64,000 nt of DNA from Mesorhizobium australicum (GCF_900177325.1 NZ_FXBL01000004.1:496001-560000), one strand, 5' to 3'; shown: positions 1-8,451, numbered from the stretch's first letter. Program-made: numbers and translations. Notes: generated from the letters alone by a model not told the origin.

Positions 1-1092
1 GGAGATGAGTTCGCCGTTATCCTCCCTGACCTTCCATCTGTCACGTCCCAAGCGAGCGTGGTTGACCGAATCTCGCACATCCTTATCGACACTGTGGAGT
101 ACACTGGCCTCTCCATCCCGGTCAGCTTCTGCGGAGGAGTGGCGCTGTGGCCTCGGGATGCCCGCGAACCTGACGAGTTGCTGATTGCCGCGGACTTGGC
201 CCTCTACGATGCCAAGACCAAGATGCCGGGAACCATTACGGAGTTCACACCCAGTCTCCGCATGGTCGCAGAGGAGCGGGCATTGATGCTGGGAAGGGCG
301 CGTGCCGCTCTGACCAGTGATCGAGTCGTCCCCTTCTATCAGCCGAAGATCGATCTCCACTCTGGAAAGATCATGGGATGGGAGGCGCTGCTACGCATCA
401 CGGGCGAAGATGGAGAAGTCCACCCACCGTCGCGTATCGCTGCAGCCTTCTCCGACCCCGAAATCACCGTCAAACTGACTGACCGGATGCTCTCGCGCAT
501 GTTCTCTGATCTCGCGAAATGGCGAGCAATGGGGGTCGAGGTAGGACGTCTGGCTGTGAATGTCTCCGCTGGCGATTTCCGCCAGCAGACCCTCGCAGAA
601 CGCATCTTGGCCCACGCGCAAGAACACGGGCAGACACTGGCCGAAATTGACATCGAGGTGACGGAAGGTGTCCTCATCGGGCAACTCGGACCCGAGGTGT
701 CGCGGATGCTGGAGGAGCTTCGGTCCATGGGGGTCATGGTTGCGCTCGATGACTTCGGCACCGGCTACGCCTCTCTCACCCATCTCCAGAAATTTCCCGT
801 CGATGTCATCAAGATCGACAAGACGTTTATCGACCAGCTCGACTACCAAGATGCCAAGGCAACCGCTGTCACCGATGCAATACTTCAGATGGCCAAGCGC
901 CTGGATATGCAGACCGTCGCCGAAGGCGTCGAGACGGTTGAGCAAGCCCGCTATCTGAAGGCGAGAGGATGCAACATCGGGCAAGGCTATCTGTTCAGCC
1001 GCCCCCTCCCGGCGTCAGAGGTGCCAGCATTCATGTCAGCTCCGGCGTTTCAGACCTGGGAGTTCGGATCGGCGCTGTCGCCAGCGCGTTAG
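1..1092 (+). CDS. GGDEF/EAL domain protein, C-terminal part (cut by window start)
   Basis: The reading frame is open from base 1, where the first codons read GDEF. The window therefore begins inside the GGDEF signature of a diguanylate cyclase domain. The rest of that domain runs to about residue 75. An EAL phosphodiesterase domain follows, with EAL near residue 128, DDFGTGYASL and AEGVET, all typical of c-di-GMP-degrading enzymes. The N-terminus, where any sensory domain would be, is not in the window. The protein probably makes or degrades c-di-GMP. Which activity dominates cannot be told, although the EAL motifs look intact. No operon partner is visible downstream. Confidence 0.9.
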   Translation, partial: GDEFAVILPDLPSVTSQASVVDRISHILIDTVEYTGLSIPVSFCGGVALWPRDAREPDELLIAADLALYDAKTKMPGTITEFTPSLRMVAEERALMLGRARAALTSDRVVPFYQPKIDLHSGKIMGWEALLRITGEDGEVHPPSRIAAAFSDPEITVKLTDRMLSRMFSDLAKWRAMGVEVGRLAVNVSAGDFRQQTLAERILAHAQEHGQTLAEIDIEVTEGVLIGQLGPEVSRMLEELRSMGVMVALDDFGTGYASLTHLQKFPVDVIKIDKTFIDQLDYQDAKATAVTDAILQMAKRLDMQTVAEGVETVEQARYLKARGCNIGQGYLFSRPLPASEVPAFMSAPAFQTWEFGSALSPAR

Positions 1093-1530
1093 TTAATGCG
1101 TCGCGGCACATCGAGCGGGACACTCTCTACAGAACGTGGTGACTTACGTCAGCCACCCTCGATTGCCCTCTTGCACCGGGGCAAGCGCGGTGTCGTGCCT
1201 TGCCCAAAGACGTGGCCCGAAATGTAGGGGCCGGCTGACCCTGGCATGAGCCTGCCGAGTTTTCACACGGCTTGACTTTGCATCCCCGGCATCCCACGTT
1301 CTGCGGCATGTTGATCGATCTTTGCACCCTCCCGCTTGAACGGGCGTTCCCCATCGCGGGCACCTAACCCCCGGCTCGGTCGCGTCGCGCCCCGGCCGCG
1401 GGGCATAGGGCTACACGCGCTGCGAAATGCGGCGATGTAGGAACGGCGACAAACCAATTCACACAGACAGTCCTTCAGCCGTTGCGCCCGTTGTCGCGCC
1501 CGCGGTTCGATCATTTGAAAGAGTTTTGAA
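1093..1530. other. intergenic region without a supported gene
   Basis: This 438-base gap lies between the GGDEF/EAL gene and the Rnk-like gene. Small open frames on the minus strand have no recognisable product and arginine/serine-rich composition typical of chance frames. A purine-rich stretch (GAAAGAG) precedes the ATG at 1531 and may be its ribosome binding site. Nothing else is recognised. Confidence 0.4.
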
Positions 1531-1974
1531 ATGGCCACCACCACGGGCAGGCGCAAGCCCGCCATCACCATGACCCGCTCCGACCATCAGAGCCTGTCGC
1601 GCCTTGCCGAGTCCCGGGCCGCAAGGGATCCGGATTTGTCCGACCAGCTCCTCGCCGAACTCGACCGCGCCCGCGTGGTGGAGGACAGGCGCATCGCGGC
1701 CGACGTCGTCCGCATGGGCTCGACGCTGCGGTTCACCACCGACGCGGGCGAGGACCGTACGGTCACGCTCGTATTCCCCGGAGAGGCTGACATCGCGATG
1801 GGAAAAGTGTCGGTCCTGACGCCTATCGGCGCGGCCCTGATCGGCCTGTCAGCCTCCCAGTCGATCGACTGGACGTCGCGCGACGGCCGCGTCCACAGGC
1901 TGACCGTCGAGCATGTCGGACAGAACGATGTCGCACGGCCGCCACGGCCGCAGCCCGAACTGCGGACGGCATGA
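1531..1974 (+). CDS. Rnk-like GreA/GreB C-terminal domain protein (nucleoside diphosphate kinase regulator type)
   Basis: This 147-residue protein has a short N-terminal helical part (residues 10-50, with the S-D-x-x-x-L pattern seen at the start of Rnk proteins). A C-terminal FKBP-like domain of the GreA/GreB family follows (residues 55-140), including the run MGKVSVLTPIGAALIGLS. Rnk proteins are about 136 residues and bind RNA polymerase without the GreA coiled coil. They are also reported to influence nucleoside diphosphate kinase. The next gene encodes a second protein of the same fold, so the two probably form a pair. The effect on transcription is inferred from the family. Confidence 0.8.
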   Translation: MATTTGRRKPAITMTRSDHQSLSRLAESRAARDPDLSDQLLAELDRARVVEDRRIAADVVRMGSTLRFTTDAGEDRTVTLVFPGEADIAMGKVSVLTPIGAALIGLSASQSIDWTSRDGRVHRLTVEHVGQNDVARPPRPQPELRTA

Positions 1975-2119
1975 CCATGTCAATGCCTCTCAGCCGCCTC
2001 TCGCTTTACGGAGGATGCCTCATCGCAGGATCGTAGCCCCCTGTGCCGCACCCATGCGGCCAGGGGTTCTCCACCTCGTCCCGACTTACCGCTCCCAGGC
2101 GGAGCAATGGAGAACTACG

Positions 2120-2662
2120 ATGTCAAAAGAAACCTGCATCCTCACCACGAAGGACTTCACTATCGTCGAGGTCATGCGCGACCGCTGCCTCGGCCAGGAC
2201 GATCCGCTCGCGCCGATCCTCAAGCGCAAGATCGAATCCGCCATCGTCATGTTCCGCGACGACGTTCCGGACGATGTCGCCACCATGAGCAGCCGCGTCA
2301 CGTTCAGCGTGAACGGGCGCGATCCCGATACCAGGATCATCTCGCACGACAGGATGACGTCGACGGTCGGCATGTTCCTGCCCGTCACCACCTTGCGCGG
2401 GCTGGCGCTTCTCGGCTTGGCCGAGGGCGAGCGGTTCGCGTTCACGAACCGCGACGGCGTCGAGGAGCGCATCCTGCTCAAGAAGGTGGACTACCAGCCG
2501 GAAGCGGCCAGGCGGGAAAAGGACGCTCTGGAGAGACACTCGATGGGACAAGCTTCCGTCAAGCCTTCGCTGAGACTGATCCGCGGAGCCTTCTACGACC
2601 GGGCGCCGATGGTCGCCGTCTCCCCTGACGGGTTCGACGATCCCGGTCCGTCGGCTGCGTGA
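2120..2662 (+). CDS. second GreA/GreB C-terminal domain protein (Rnk-like)
   Basis: The start at 2120 (MSKETCIL) was chosen because GGAGA lies seven bases upstream; the frame is open further upstream but reads as non-protein. The 180-residue product contains a GreA/GreB C-terminal-type domain at about residues 35-130. TVGMFLPVTTLRGLALLGL corresponds to the conserved SxxSPIGxALLG region of that fold, and a further 50 residues of unknown role follow. It resembles the preceding gene and probably arose by duplication. Like Rnk it may contact RNA polymerase, but this is inference. It lies 145 bases after the first copy. Confidence 0.7.
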   Translation: MSKETCILTTKDFTIVEVMRDRCLGQDDPLAPILKRKIESAIVMFRDDVPDDVATMSSRVTFSVNGRDPDTRIISHDRMTSTVGMFLPVTTLRGLALLGLAEGERFAFTNRDGVEERILLKKVDYQPEAARREKDALERHSMGQASVKPSLRLIRGAFYDRAPMVAVSPDGFDDPGPSAA

Positions 2663-2692
2663 CGGTCGCGCAGTGATCGCAAAAGGCACACG

Positions 2693-3293
2693 ATGACCGC
2701 GTATCTGCTGCTGGCCGTCGCGGCCTTTTTCGCGGAGAATACTCAACACGGTGGCGGGCGGAGGCACGTTCCTGACCTTCCCCGCCCTCGTCTACACGGG
2801 GGTGCGTCTGGTGGCCGCCAATGCGACAAGCGCCGTCGCCGTCTTTCCGGGGTATCTCGGCGGGGCGGCAGACTTTCGCGGGGAGATCAGGGCACTCGAC
2901 CGGGGCATGCGACTGCGGGCCACTGCAGCCACGGCCGCAGGAGGACTTGTAGGATCGCTGCTGCTTCTCGTGTCGTCCAACGAAGCTTTCGAGGTCGTGG
3001 TCCCTTTCCTTTTGGCGCTAGCCACACTCATCTTCGCGTTCGGCGACCGCCTCAGGAATGTGATGGAGAAGCATGCCGCCGGAGCGGGTGCCGCCGGACA
3101 CGTCGGGACGATCGTCGTCGCGGTCTACGGAGGCGACTTCAACGGCGGTCTCGGGATCATTCTCCTTGCGCCGTTTTCGCCGTGGGGAATGCGTGACCTC
3201 AACCAGATGAACGGTCTGTCCTTCATCGTGTCGGCGATCTCGGTCGCCACCTTCGCGGCCGCCGGCTTGGTGGCCTGGCGGCCTCAAGCTTGA
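2693..3293 (+). pseudogene. TauE/SafE-family sulfite/anion exporter, frameshifted and 3'-truncated
   Basis: The protein begins MTAYLLLAVAAFFA in one frame and continues VAGGGTFLTFPALVY in another. These are consecutive parts of the TauE/SafE signature, in which FAGILNTVAGGG is expected. Removing one A near 2736 restores the sequence, so a single-base insertion breaks the gene. Downstream features also fit TauE/SafE, including the glycine-rich FNGGLGIILLA segment and WGMRDLNQMNG. At the 3' end the frame stops after about 200 codons instead of the usual 250 or so, because it runs into a fragment of an IS3-family element. It was an integral-membrane anion exporter and is now probably non-functional. 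Confidence 0.85.
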
Positions 3294-3370
3294 ACTCGCG
3301 GCTGAACTTCCTTCGTTGATTTCTTACTCTCCAGTTCCGTCAAACACCTTATCTCGGTGTCCACCAAACC
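3283..3370 (-). mobile_element. remnant of an IS3-family element (start of orfA)
   Basis: On the minus strand one frame reads RRKFSREFKLEA, a strongly conserved N-terminal run of IS3-family OrfA transposases. Upstream of it lies GGTGGACACCGAGATAAGG, resembling the left end of such elements. No start codon or remaining transposase is present, so only the first part survives. It directly truncates the TauE/SafE gene. The outer boundary near 3370 is approximate, and the stretch 3371-3567 holds no gene that I recognise. Confidence 0.6.
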
Positions 3371-3567
3371 GGCAGCAGGCTAGAAGGATTGGCAGCGCCA
3401 GCGTGAAGGGCGGAACTGTCGTCGCAAGATAACCGCTGCACTGCTCCGGTAGCGACCATGTCCTGCCTTGGCCGAGCATCCGGTCTGGGTTTGACAGTCT
3501 TCGAGCCGACATCGAATGGCTGTGTGCTGAATGTCACCCATGGCGCGACGCTCTGCTGCAACGTCTG

Positions 3568-3927
3568 CTAGGCCACCTCTTCCACGCGCGCTCGCTTCTC
3601 AACGATCATTGCGACCTCTGAGGTGTGACGGGTTCCCCATTCGCATAGCGGTGCGAGCAATTCGGCCAGGCTTCGACCAAAGTCCGTCAGCTCGTATTCG
3701 ACGTGCGGCGGGACCGTCTGGAAGTCGATACGGCGAACGACCCGATCGTCCGCCAGTTCCTTCAGGTGCTGGATCAGCATCTTCTCGCTGACTTTGGTGA
3801 CGAGCCTGCGGAGCTGTCCTGTCCGCTTAGAGCCGCTGGCGAGGTGATAGACGATCAGCGGCTTCCACTTGCCGCCAAGGATGGCCAGAACCGCTTCCAA
3901 GCCACATCGAAAGGTCGTCTCGGTCAT
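3568..3927 (-). CDS. HxlR-family winged-helix transcriptional regulator
   Basis: The 119-residue protein begins MTETTFRCGLEAVLAILGGKWK, where C near residue 8 and GGKWKPLIVYHL are hallmarks of the HxlR family (YodB/QorR-like redox or quinone sensors). The winged helix continues through RRLVTKVSEKMLIQHLKEL to the YELTDFGRSL wing. A longer upstream frame exists, but MTETTF matches the normal family start and length. It is divergent from the NmrA-type reductase at 4264, the same arrangement as E. coli ytfH-ytfG. It therefore probably controls that gene in response to electrophiles or quinones. The cue is inferred. Confidence 0.85.
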   Translation of the reverse strand: MTETTFRCGLEAVLAILGGKWKPLIVYHLASGSKRTGQLRRLVTKVSEKMLIQHLKELADDRVVRRIDFQTVPPHVEYELTDFGRSLAELLAPLCEWGTRHTSEVAMIVEKRARVEEVA

Positions 3928-4078
3928 TTTGATCTGCCGATTCTGATACTTACAAAATGGTGGGTACTGGAACAGGCGTCTGCGTCGTCTTAACTGGATC
4001 CGACAGCGTTGTCGACGCGCATCGCGTTCGCCGATCGCCACGCGAGCGCTGCGCGATTCAGATTTGCAGGAGGCGTCT

Positions 4079-4186
4079 ATGAGGTTCGGATTTTTTGGAG
4101 CAGGTGTTGTCGCAAAGACGATCGCGCGTCACCTCCTGCCATTCGGGCACGAAGTCCTGCTCAGCAAGATCGTGATCGTCGCCTGA
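4079..4186 (+). pseudogene. 5' fragment of an F420/NADP-dependent oxidoreductase-type gene
   Basis: A 35-codon frame with an upstream AGGAGG starts MRFGFFGAGVVAKTIARHLL and continues with a GHEVLLS-like segment. This is the Rossmann GxGxxA nucleotide-binding start of proteins annotated as NADPH-dependent F420 reductase or coenzyme F420-dependent NADP oxidoreductase. Those proteins are about 200 residues long, whereas this one stops immediately after the first beta-alpha-beta unit. The rest appears to have been deleted between here and the reductase gene at 4264. It lies in the HxlR/NmrA divergent region. A functional micropeptide is unlikely. Confidence 0.6.
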
Positions 4187-4263
4187 TCCTTCATCCTCCG
4201 CCCGGATCAACTCGGATCGCTGCGCGACTGCGCTGCATGAACCCGTAAACTGAAGGGAATGCT

Positions 4264-5142
4264 ATGACCAAGATCCTCGTCACAGGCGCAACCGGCAATA
4301 TCGGCCGCCAAACCCTGAAACATCTACTGAAGCGCTGGCCCACCAGCGAGCTCGTCGGCCTCGCCCGCGATCCCGCCAAGGCAGCAGATCTTGCCGCCCA
4401 CGGGATCGAGGTACGCCAAGGCGACTACCTCGACTATGAGGGGCTGGTGCGCGCCTTCGAGGGCATCGAGAAGGTCATGCTCGTGTCCGCCACGGCCTTT
4501 ACCGATCGCAACACCCAGCATCAGAATGTCATTGATGCAGCCAAGCAGGCGGGCGTCCAGCACATCGTGTTCATGCCGATTATTCGCAAGCCTGACTCTG
4601 TCTTCATACTGCCGCAAGTCACCGAGGAAGATCTCTTCGTCGAGGGAAGGCTCAAGGCCTCTGGCCTGAAATACACGCTGGTCCGTCATCCGCCATTTCT
4701 TGACAGTGTCGAACTCTACGTTGGTGGCAATATGCTGGAGACCGGCGTTCACATGCCTGCGGGTGCGGGCAAGGCGGCCTATGCCAGCCGTGACGATCTT
4801 GCCGAAGCGCATGCGGTCGTGCTGAGCGAACCGGGCCATGAGAACAAGACCTACGCACTGTCCGGCGATTCGGCCGTCTCCTTCGAGGATATCGCACAGA
4901 TCCTGTCGGAGGTCAGCGGCAAGGAGGTGCTATTCATCGCCGTCTCGGATCAGGACTATATTGCCCGCCTCATGGCTCAGGGGTTGCCCGAGCCGGCCGC
5001 CGGCTTTGTGCTGGCATGGGTGCATGGTGTCAACGCTGGCGAGTGGGAGGGCAAGACCGGTGACCTGGAGAAACTCCTTGGTCGCAAGCCGACGACGCCG
5101 GCCGAATTCCTGCGAGCCAGCTATGCTTCGCTCGAAACTTGA
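4264..5142 (+). CDS. NmrA-type NAD(P)-binding oxidoreductase (atypical SDR, QorB/YtfG-like)
   Basis: This 292-residue protein opens with the Rossmann motif VTGATGNIGRQ (TGxxGxxG) and has the NmrA-family layout. It lacks the classical SDR YxxxK pair in the expected place. E. coli YtfG (QorB), a NAD(P)H:quinone oxidoreductase, and azoreductase-like NmrA proteins share this plan. The purine-rich AAGGGA lies shortly upstream of the ATG. The divergent HxlR gene at 3568 supports a quinone or electrophile detoxification role, as with ytfG-ytfH. Substrate assignment is inference. Confidence 0.8.
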   Translation: MTKILVTGATGNIGRQTLKHLLKRWPTSELVGLARDPAKAADLAAHGIEVRQGDYLDYEGLVRAFEGIEKVMLVSATAFTDRNTQHQNVIDAAKQAGVQHIVFMPIIRKPDSVFILPQVTEEDLFVEGRLKASGLKYTLVRHPPFLDSVELYVGGNMLETGVHMPAGAGKAAYASRDDLAEAHAVVLSEPGHENKTYALSGDSAVSFEDIAQILSEVSGKEVLFIAVSDQDYIARLMAQGLPEPAAGFVLAWVHGVNAGEWEGKTGDLEKLLGRKPTTPAEFLRASYASLET

Positions 5143-5338
5143 GACCGATAGCTAGTCCATAACGGTCGCACAGGACCATGGAAAAGCGAGGTAGGCGCGC
5201 GTGAGGTATGCGCCAGTCTCCGCCGCATGCGAAGCTTCGCGGCGATCATGAATAACGAACGCGCATCACCGTCTGGTGCCGAACAGAAGCATTGGATTGG
5301 AGGAAGAAGCAGGCATGGCTGAAACGTATCGTCTCCAC

Positions 5339-5366
5339 TGTCCGTCGTCAGGGTTTTTGAGACAAA
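5339..5366 (+). repeat. left terminal inverted repeat of the IS3-family element
   Basis: The repeat begins TGTCCGTCGTCAGGG and ends TTTGAGACAAA. It pairs with 6823-6850 in inverted orientation over about 20 of 28 positions. Confidence 0.75.
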
Positions 5367-5412
5367 CGGCAGCCTGATTTAGCGGAGGCTCTGGCTCATC
5401 TGGGTTGTCAAT

Positions 5413-6393
5413 TTAGGCTGCGGCTTTGCGATGCTGCAAGCGCCGCTGTTCGATGGTCTTTCGCTTGATCCTTTCTCGTTGCAGCAGGATGGTCTGGCCT
5501 CGCCCGAAGTAGACGTCGGCGGGGGTAAGATTGTCGAGGCTCTCGTGGTAGCGCCGATGGTTGTAGTGCTCGACGAAGGCGGCGACCTGGGCTTCGAGAT
5601 CGCCCGGCAGGAAATAGTTTTCGAGCAGGATGCGGTTCTTCAGTGTTTGATGCCAGCGCTCGATCTTGCCCTGCGTCTGGGGATGACAGGGTGATCCGCG
5701 GGTATGATCTATGTCCCTATCCTGCAGCCAGTCGGCCAACTCGCCGGCGATGTAGCACGGCCCATTGTCGGAAAGCAGGCGTGGCCGTTGATGCACCGTT
5801 GCCTGGTCGCAGCCTGATGCTGTGAGCGCCAGGTTCAGCGTGTCGGTGACGTCCTCGGCCTTCATGGTGGTGCACAGCTTCCAGGCGATAATGTAGCGGG
5901 AGAAGTCGTCGAGGATGGTGGAGAGATAGAACCAGCCCCAGCCGATCACCTTCAAATAGGTGAAGTCGGTCTGCCAGAGCTGGTTGGGCACCGTCGTTTT
6001 GTCGTGGAACTCGTTGGCCGCCTTGATGACGATGAAGGCTGGGCTGGTGATCAGGTCGTGCGCCTTGAGCAGACGATAGACCGAAGCCTCCGAGACAAAG
6101 TAGCTTTCGGTGTCGGTGAAGGTTACAGCCAGTTCGCGCGGCGACAGCTCCGGCTTGTCCAGGGCAAGGTCGATGATCCGGTCCCGCACGCCCTCGGGAA
6201 TGCGGTTCCAGACCCGTCTCGGCCTTGGGCTGCGATCCTCGAGCGCGTCGACGCCGCCGCTCAGGAAACGATCATACCATCGATGGAAGGTGGCGCGGGG
6301 GATGCCGAGTTGTTCCAGTGTGCGCCGCGCCGGCAAGTGGGATTTCTCGACGATCCGGATGATCTCGAGCTTTTCGGAAGCAGGGTATCTCAT
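5413..6393 (-). CDS. IS3-family transposase OrfB (DDE integrase core)
   Basis: The protein has 326 residues. An N-terminal helix-turn-helix region (ARRTLEQLGIPRATFHRWY) precedes an rve-type DDE core: first Asp in WQTDFTYLKV, second in LLSDNGPCY, and Glu in the GKIERWHQTLKNR segment. HYNHRRYHESLDNLTPADVYFG is the conserved C-terminal region. The start ATG overlaps the stop of OrfA (ATGA). It also lies in the -1 frame relative to OrfA downstream of an A7 run, so it is probably made both separately and as an OrfAB fusion. It catalyses transposition of the host element. It looks intact. Confidence 0.92.
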   Translation of the reverse strand: MRYPASEKLEIIRIVEKSHLPARRTLEQLGIPRATFHRWYDRFLSGGVDALEDRSPRPRRVWNRIPEGVRDRIIDLALDKPELSPRELAVTFTDTESYFVSEASVYRLLKAHDLITSPAFIVIKAANEFHDKTTVPNQLWQTDFTYLKVIGWGWFYLSTILDDFSRYIIAWKLCTTMKAEDVTDTLNLALTASGCDQATVHQRPRLLSDNGPCYIAGELADWLQDRDIDHTRGSPCHPQTQGKIERWHQTLKNRILLENYFLPGDLEAQVAAFVEHYNHRRYHESLDNLTPADVYFGRGQTILLQRERIKRKTIEQRRLQHRKAAA

Positions 6394-6764
6394 TCGTCGT
6401 CGCCCCCATCCGCGATCATGCTTTTTTTAAGCAGTCGCAGTTCCAGCGCCTGCTCGGCGACGACCTCCTTCAGATCACGCGTCTCACGGCGAAGAACCTT
6501 GACCTCATCGGTGGTGGCAGCCCGCGCCGTGTCGCCCGCCAGCCGCTTCTTGCCCGCCTCGAGGAATTCCTTCGACCAGTTGTAATACAGGCTCTCGGCG
6601 ATCCCTTCGCGCCGGCACAACGCCGCGATCGACTCTTCACCGCGTAGTCCCTCCAGCACGATGCGGATCTTCTCCTCCGCTCCATACTGCTTGCGGGTGG
6701 CCCGGCGGATGTCCTTGATCACCGCTTCTGCAGGGCGCTTCTCTGTCCCGGATTTCTGTCTCAT
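6390..6764 (-). CDS. IS3-family transposase OrfA (helix-turn-helix)
   Basis: The protein has 124 residues. It carries the typical IS3 OrfA helix-turn-helix (KIRIVLEGLRGEESIAALCR, then GIAESLYYNWSKEFLEAGKKRL) followed by a leucine-zipper-like coil near residues 85-112. Near its end the sequence contains seven consecutive A residues (6422-6428, minus strand), followed by an open -1 frame that joins OrfB. This is the usual programmed frameshift arrangement of IS3 elements. OrfA binds the ends and modulates transposition. It looks intact. Confidence 0.9.
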   Translation of the reverse strand: MRQKSGTEKRPAEAVIKDIRRATRKQYGAEEKIRIVLEGLRGEESIAALCRREGIAESLYYNWSKEFLEAGKKRLAGDTARAATTDEVKVLRRETRDLKEVVAEQALELRLLKKSMIADGGDDE

Positions 6765-6812
6765 CTTCGCTCCTTGAATGGCTACGATGAACCAGAAATT
6801 CTCCCCTCTCAG

Positions 6813-7577
6813 TTAAGCCGATTTTGTCTCATTGGTGCTGACGCCGGACAATCGCTCTCCGTTTGACAACGACGATACAATTTCCCAGAAAACGGAGACG
6901 TCGTTATCTGAGACTTCGTCTATTCGCGCATGAACGCGGGCTCTAAGTTTCTCACCCTTCAAAAAATTCCTGTGCTCGCGACGTTCGGGCGGAACGTCGG
7001 GTCTCCTTAAATCTAGTTCACTTGAAGGATACTCGTTTTCTTCTTCTTGCCGCAAATTTTGTTCTTGAACTTTATCGTTCAAGATCTTTTGGATATCGGC
7101 AAAAGGCACATACTTAAGATGGATTCCCTTGAAATTGGCCGAAATTTCGAAGTAGCGAGTCTCTCCATCTTTCGGCAATATGCAGAACTGACGGGACCCA
7201 AGCCGGGCGGTTCCGCTTTTTCCTAGGCTTGCTAGCCTGTCACTTTCCAAGGCAATTCCGTTTCCGTTAGCTAGGGTAAGATAAGCGATGCAGCCCGGCT
7301 TTTTGGATTTGATCCTGATAGGCACCTCAATATCCAAGCCTGTGCCGAGGCGCACGGCCGCTTCTTGGCCCTCATCTACGATTTGGGCGAATAACGCGGC
7401 AAGGCGGTCGACATCCTGTTCGGCAAACTGTTGACCCGGCCGCGTCTGCAAAATACCCGAAAGGTCAATTTCCCATCCGACATCTGCGCCAAAGTGGCGA
7501 GAGACGACTTTCTGATATTGCGGGTTATGCGCGCCACGCTCAGAAAGCGACGGTGCGTTGAATTTGCGCTGGACCAT
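6813..7577 (-). CDS. hypothetical protein, 3' end replaced by the IS3-family terminus
   Basis: The 254-residue frame begins MVQRKFNAPSLSERGAHNPQ. Its last nine or so codons (from about 6850 down) lie inside the right inverted repeat of the insertion sequence, so the original C-terminus has been lost. I do not recognise a family. The sequence is mixed alpha/beta with charged stretches (for example EQNLRQEEENEYPSSELDLR), no signal peptide and no membrane segment. Base composition is less GC-rich than its neighbours, which suggests transfer. It is divergent from the serine resolvase at 7825 across a region with a 16-base inverted repeat. Function is unknown. Confidence 0.6.
   Translation of the reverse strand: MVQRKFNAPSLSERGAHNPQYQKVVSRHFGADVGWEIDLSGILQTRPGQQFAEQDVDRLAALFAQIVDEGQEAAVRLGTGLDIEVPIRIKSKKPGCIAYLTLANGNGIALESDRLASLGKSGTARLGSRQFCILPKDGETRYFEISANFKGIHLKYVPFADIQKILNDKVQEQNLRQEEENEYPSSELDLRRPDVPPERREHRNFLKGEKLRARVHARIDEVSDNDVSVFWEIVSSLSNGERLSGVSTNETKSA
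6823..6850 (-). repeat. right terminal inverted repeat of the IS3-family element
   Basis: Read on the minus strand it begins TGTCCGGCGTCAGCACC and ends GAGACAAA. It matches the left terminus and supplies the last codons of the gene truncated at 6813-7577. Confidence 0.75.
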
Positions 7578-7686
7578 CCAAAAATCCCAACCGGAAACGC
7601 TAAAGATTAATTCTAGGCATGCTGTGACGGCAATGTAAGTGCTATCGGGCGATGTGGTGACCGGGCGCTATTTGCGCGCTTGAAAA

Positions 7687-7821
7687 GGATCGTTTTCGAG
7701 CGGATTTGAATCCCCTTTCTGCGATCCGGTAGAATTTTTCTCGAAGCCCGGATTTCCGTCATTTCTCGAACCATGAAGAAGGCGTGCCGCCGTCGCCGGG
7801 GGCTGCGCTCGAAAACGATCC
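7687..7821. promoter_or_regulatory. candidate res site: 16-base perfect inverted repeat upstream of the resolvase
   Basis: GGATCGTTTTCGAGCG (7687-7702) recurs as its exact reverse complement at 7806-7821, ending three bases before the resolvase start. TTTCTCGAA occurs twice between the arms. Res sites of Tn3/gamma-delta-type resolvases are clusters of inverted-repeat subsites of about 120-130 bases next to the resolvase gene, which fits this 135-base span. Function as a res site is inference. Confidence 0.5.
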
Positions 7822-7824
7822 ATA

Positions 7825-8448
7825 GTGAGGGCTCACGACAGAACACCATCAAGATTGACGAACGGGCGGACGCCGCACACGAGAAAGATCGCCTATCTGC
7901 GCGTCTCGACGTGCGAGCAGAAGCCGGATCGCCAGATCGACGGGTTGAAGATGATTTGCGACGAACTGCATATCGAAACCCTCTCGGCCACCGCGCGGCG
8001 GCGACCGGTCTATCAGACCGTGATGCGCCGGCTCCAGCCGGGCGATCTCTTCATCATCTGGGACCTCGATCGCGCGTATCGGTCGGCCAAGGATGCGCTG
8101 AACGAGCTGGACCGCCTGCGCGGGCGCGGCATCGACTTCCTGATCGCCAATCTCGATATCGACACGACCACGCCGCACGGGCGGCTGGTCTACACCATCA
8201 TGGGCGCGCTGGCCGAGTTCGAGCGGGCGACGCTCTCGCGGCGCACGAAGGAGGGACTGGCGGCGGCGCGGGCGCGCGGCAAGCGCCTCGGCCGGCCGCC
8301 GCGCCTGAACGATGCGCAGTTGCGTAGTGCCGATACGCGCATTGGCGCAGGCGCAACCTATACGGCGATAGCGGCAGAGCTCGACGTCGATGCCTGGACG
8401 CTCTCATGTTCGCTGCGCCGGTATCACATCCGAAAGGCAAGGAGATAA
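7825..8448 (+). CDS. serine recombinase (resolvase/invertase family)
   Basis: The 207-residue protein has an N-terminal serine-recombinase catalytic domain. RKIAYLRVSTCEQ holds the nucleophilic Ser in YxRVST. The conserved GDLFIIWDLDRAYRS and MGALAEFERATLSRRTKEGLAAAR segments follow. A C-terminal region after GKRLGRPPRL carries a short helix-turn-helix (TYTAIAAELDVDAWTLSCSL). This is the size of a Tn3-type resolvase or DNA invertase. A GTG at 7825 is the only start that keeps the whole domain; about 20 extra N-terminal residues are uncertain. A candidate recombination site lies just upstream. It probably resolves multimers or inverts local DNA. Confidence 0.88.
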   Translation: MRAHDRTPSRLTNGRTPHTRKIAYLRVSTCEQKPDRQIDGLKMICDELHIETLSATARRRPVYQTVMRRLQPGDLFIIWDLDRAYRSAKDALNELDRLRGRGIDFLIANLDIDTTTPHGRLVYTIMGALAEFERATLSRRTKEGLAAARARGKRLGRPPRLNDAQLRSADTRIGAGATYTAIAAELDVDAWTLSCSLRRYHIRKARR

Positions 8449-8451
8449 CTC

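Larger units (their letters stand above)
5339..6850 (-). mobile_element. IS3-family insertion sequence, complete
   Basis: The element is about 1512 bases, with two overlapping transposase frames on the minus strand. Imperfect terminal inverted repeats are seen: 5339-5366 begins TGTCCGTCGTCAG and the reverse complement of 6823-6850 begins TGTCCGGCGTCAG. Both end in GAGACAAA, and the element has TG...CA termini. No convincing target-site duplication flanks it (CAC on the left, ATC on the right), so one flank may have been rearranged. It truncates the gene on its right. Nothing recognisable lies in 5143-5338 on its left. Confidence 0.85.
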
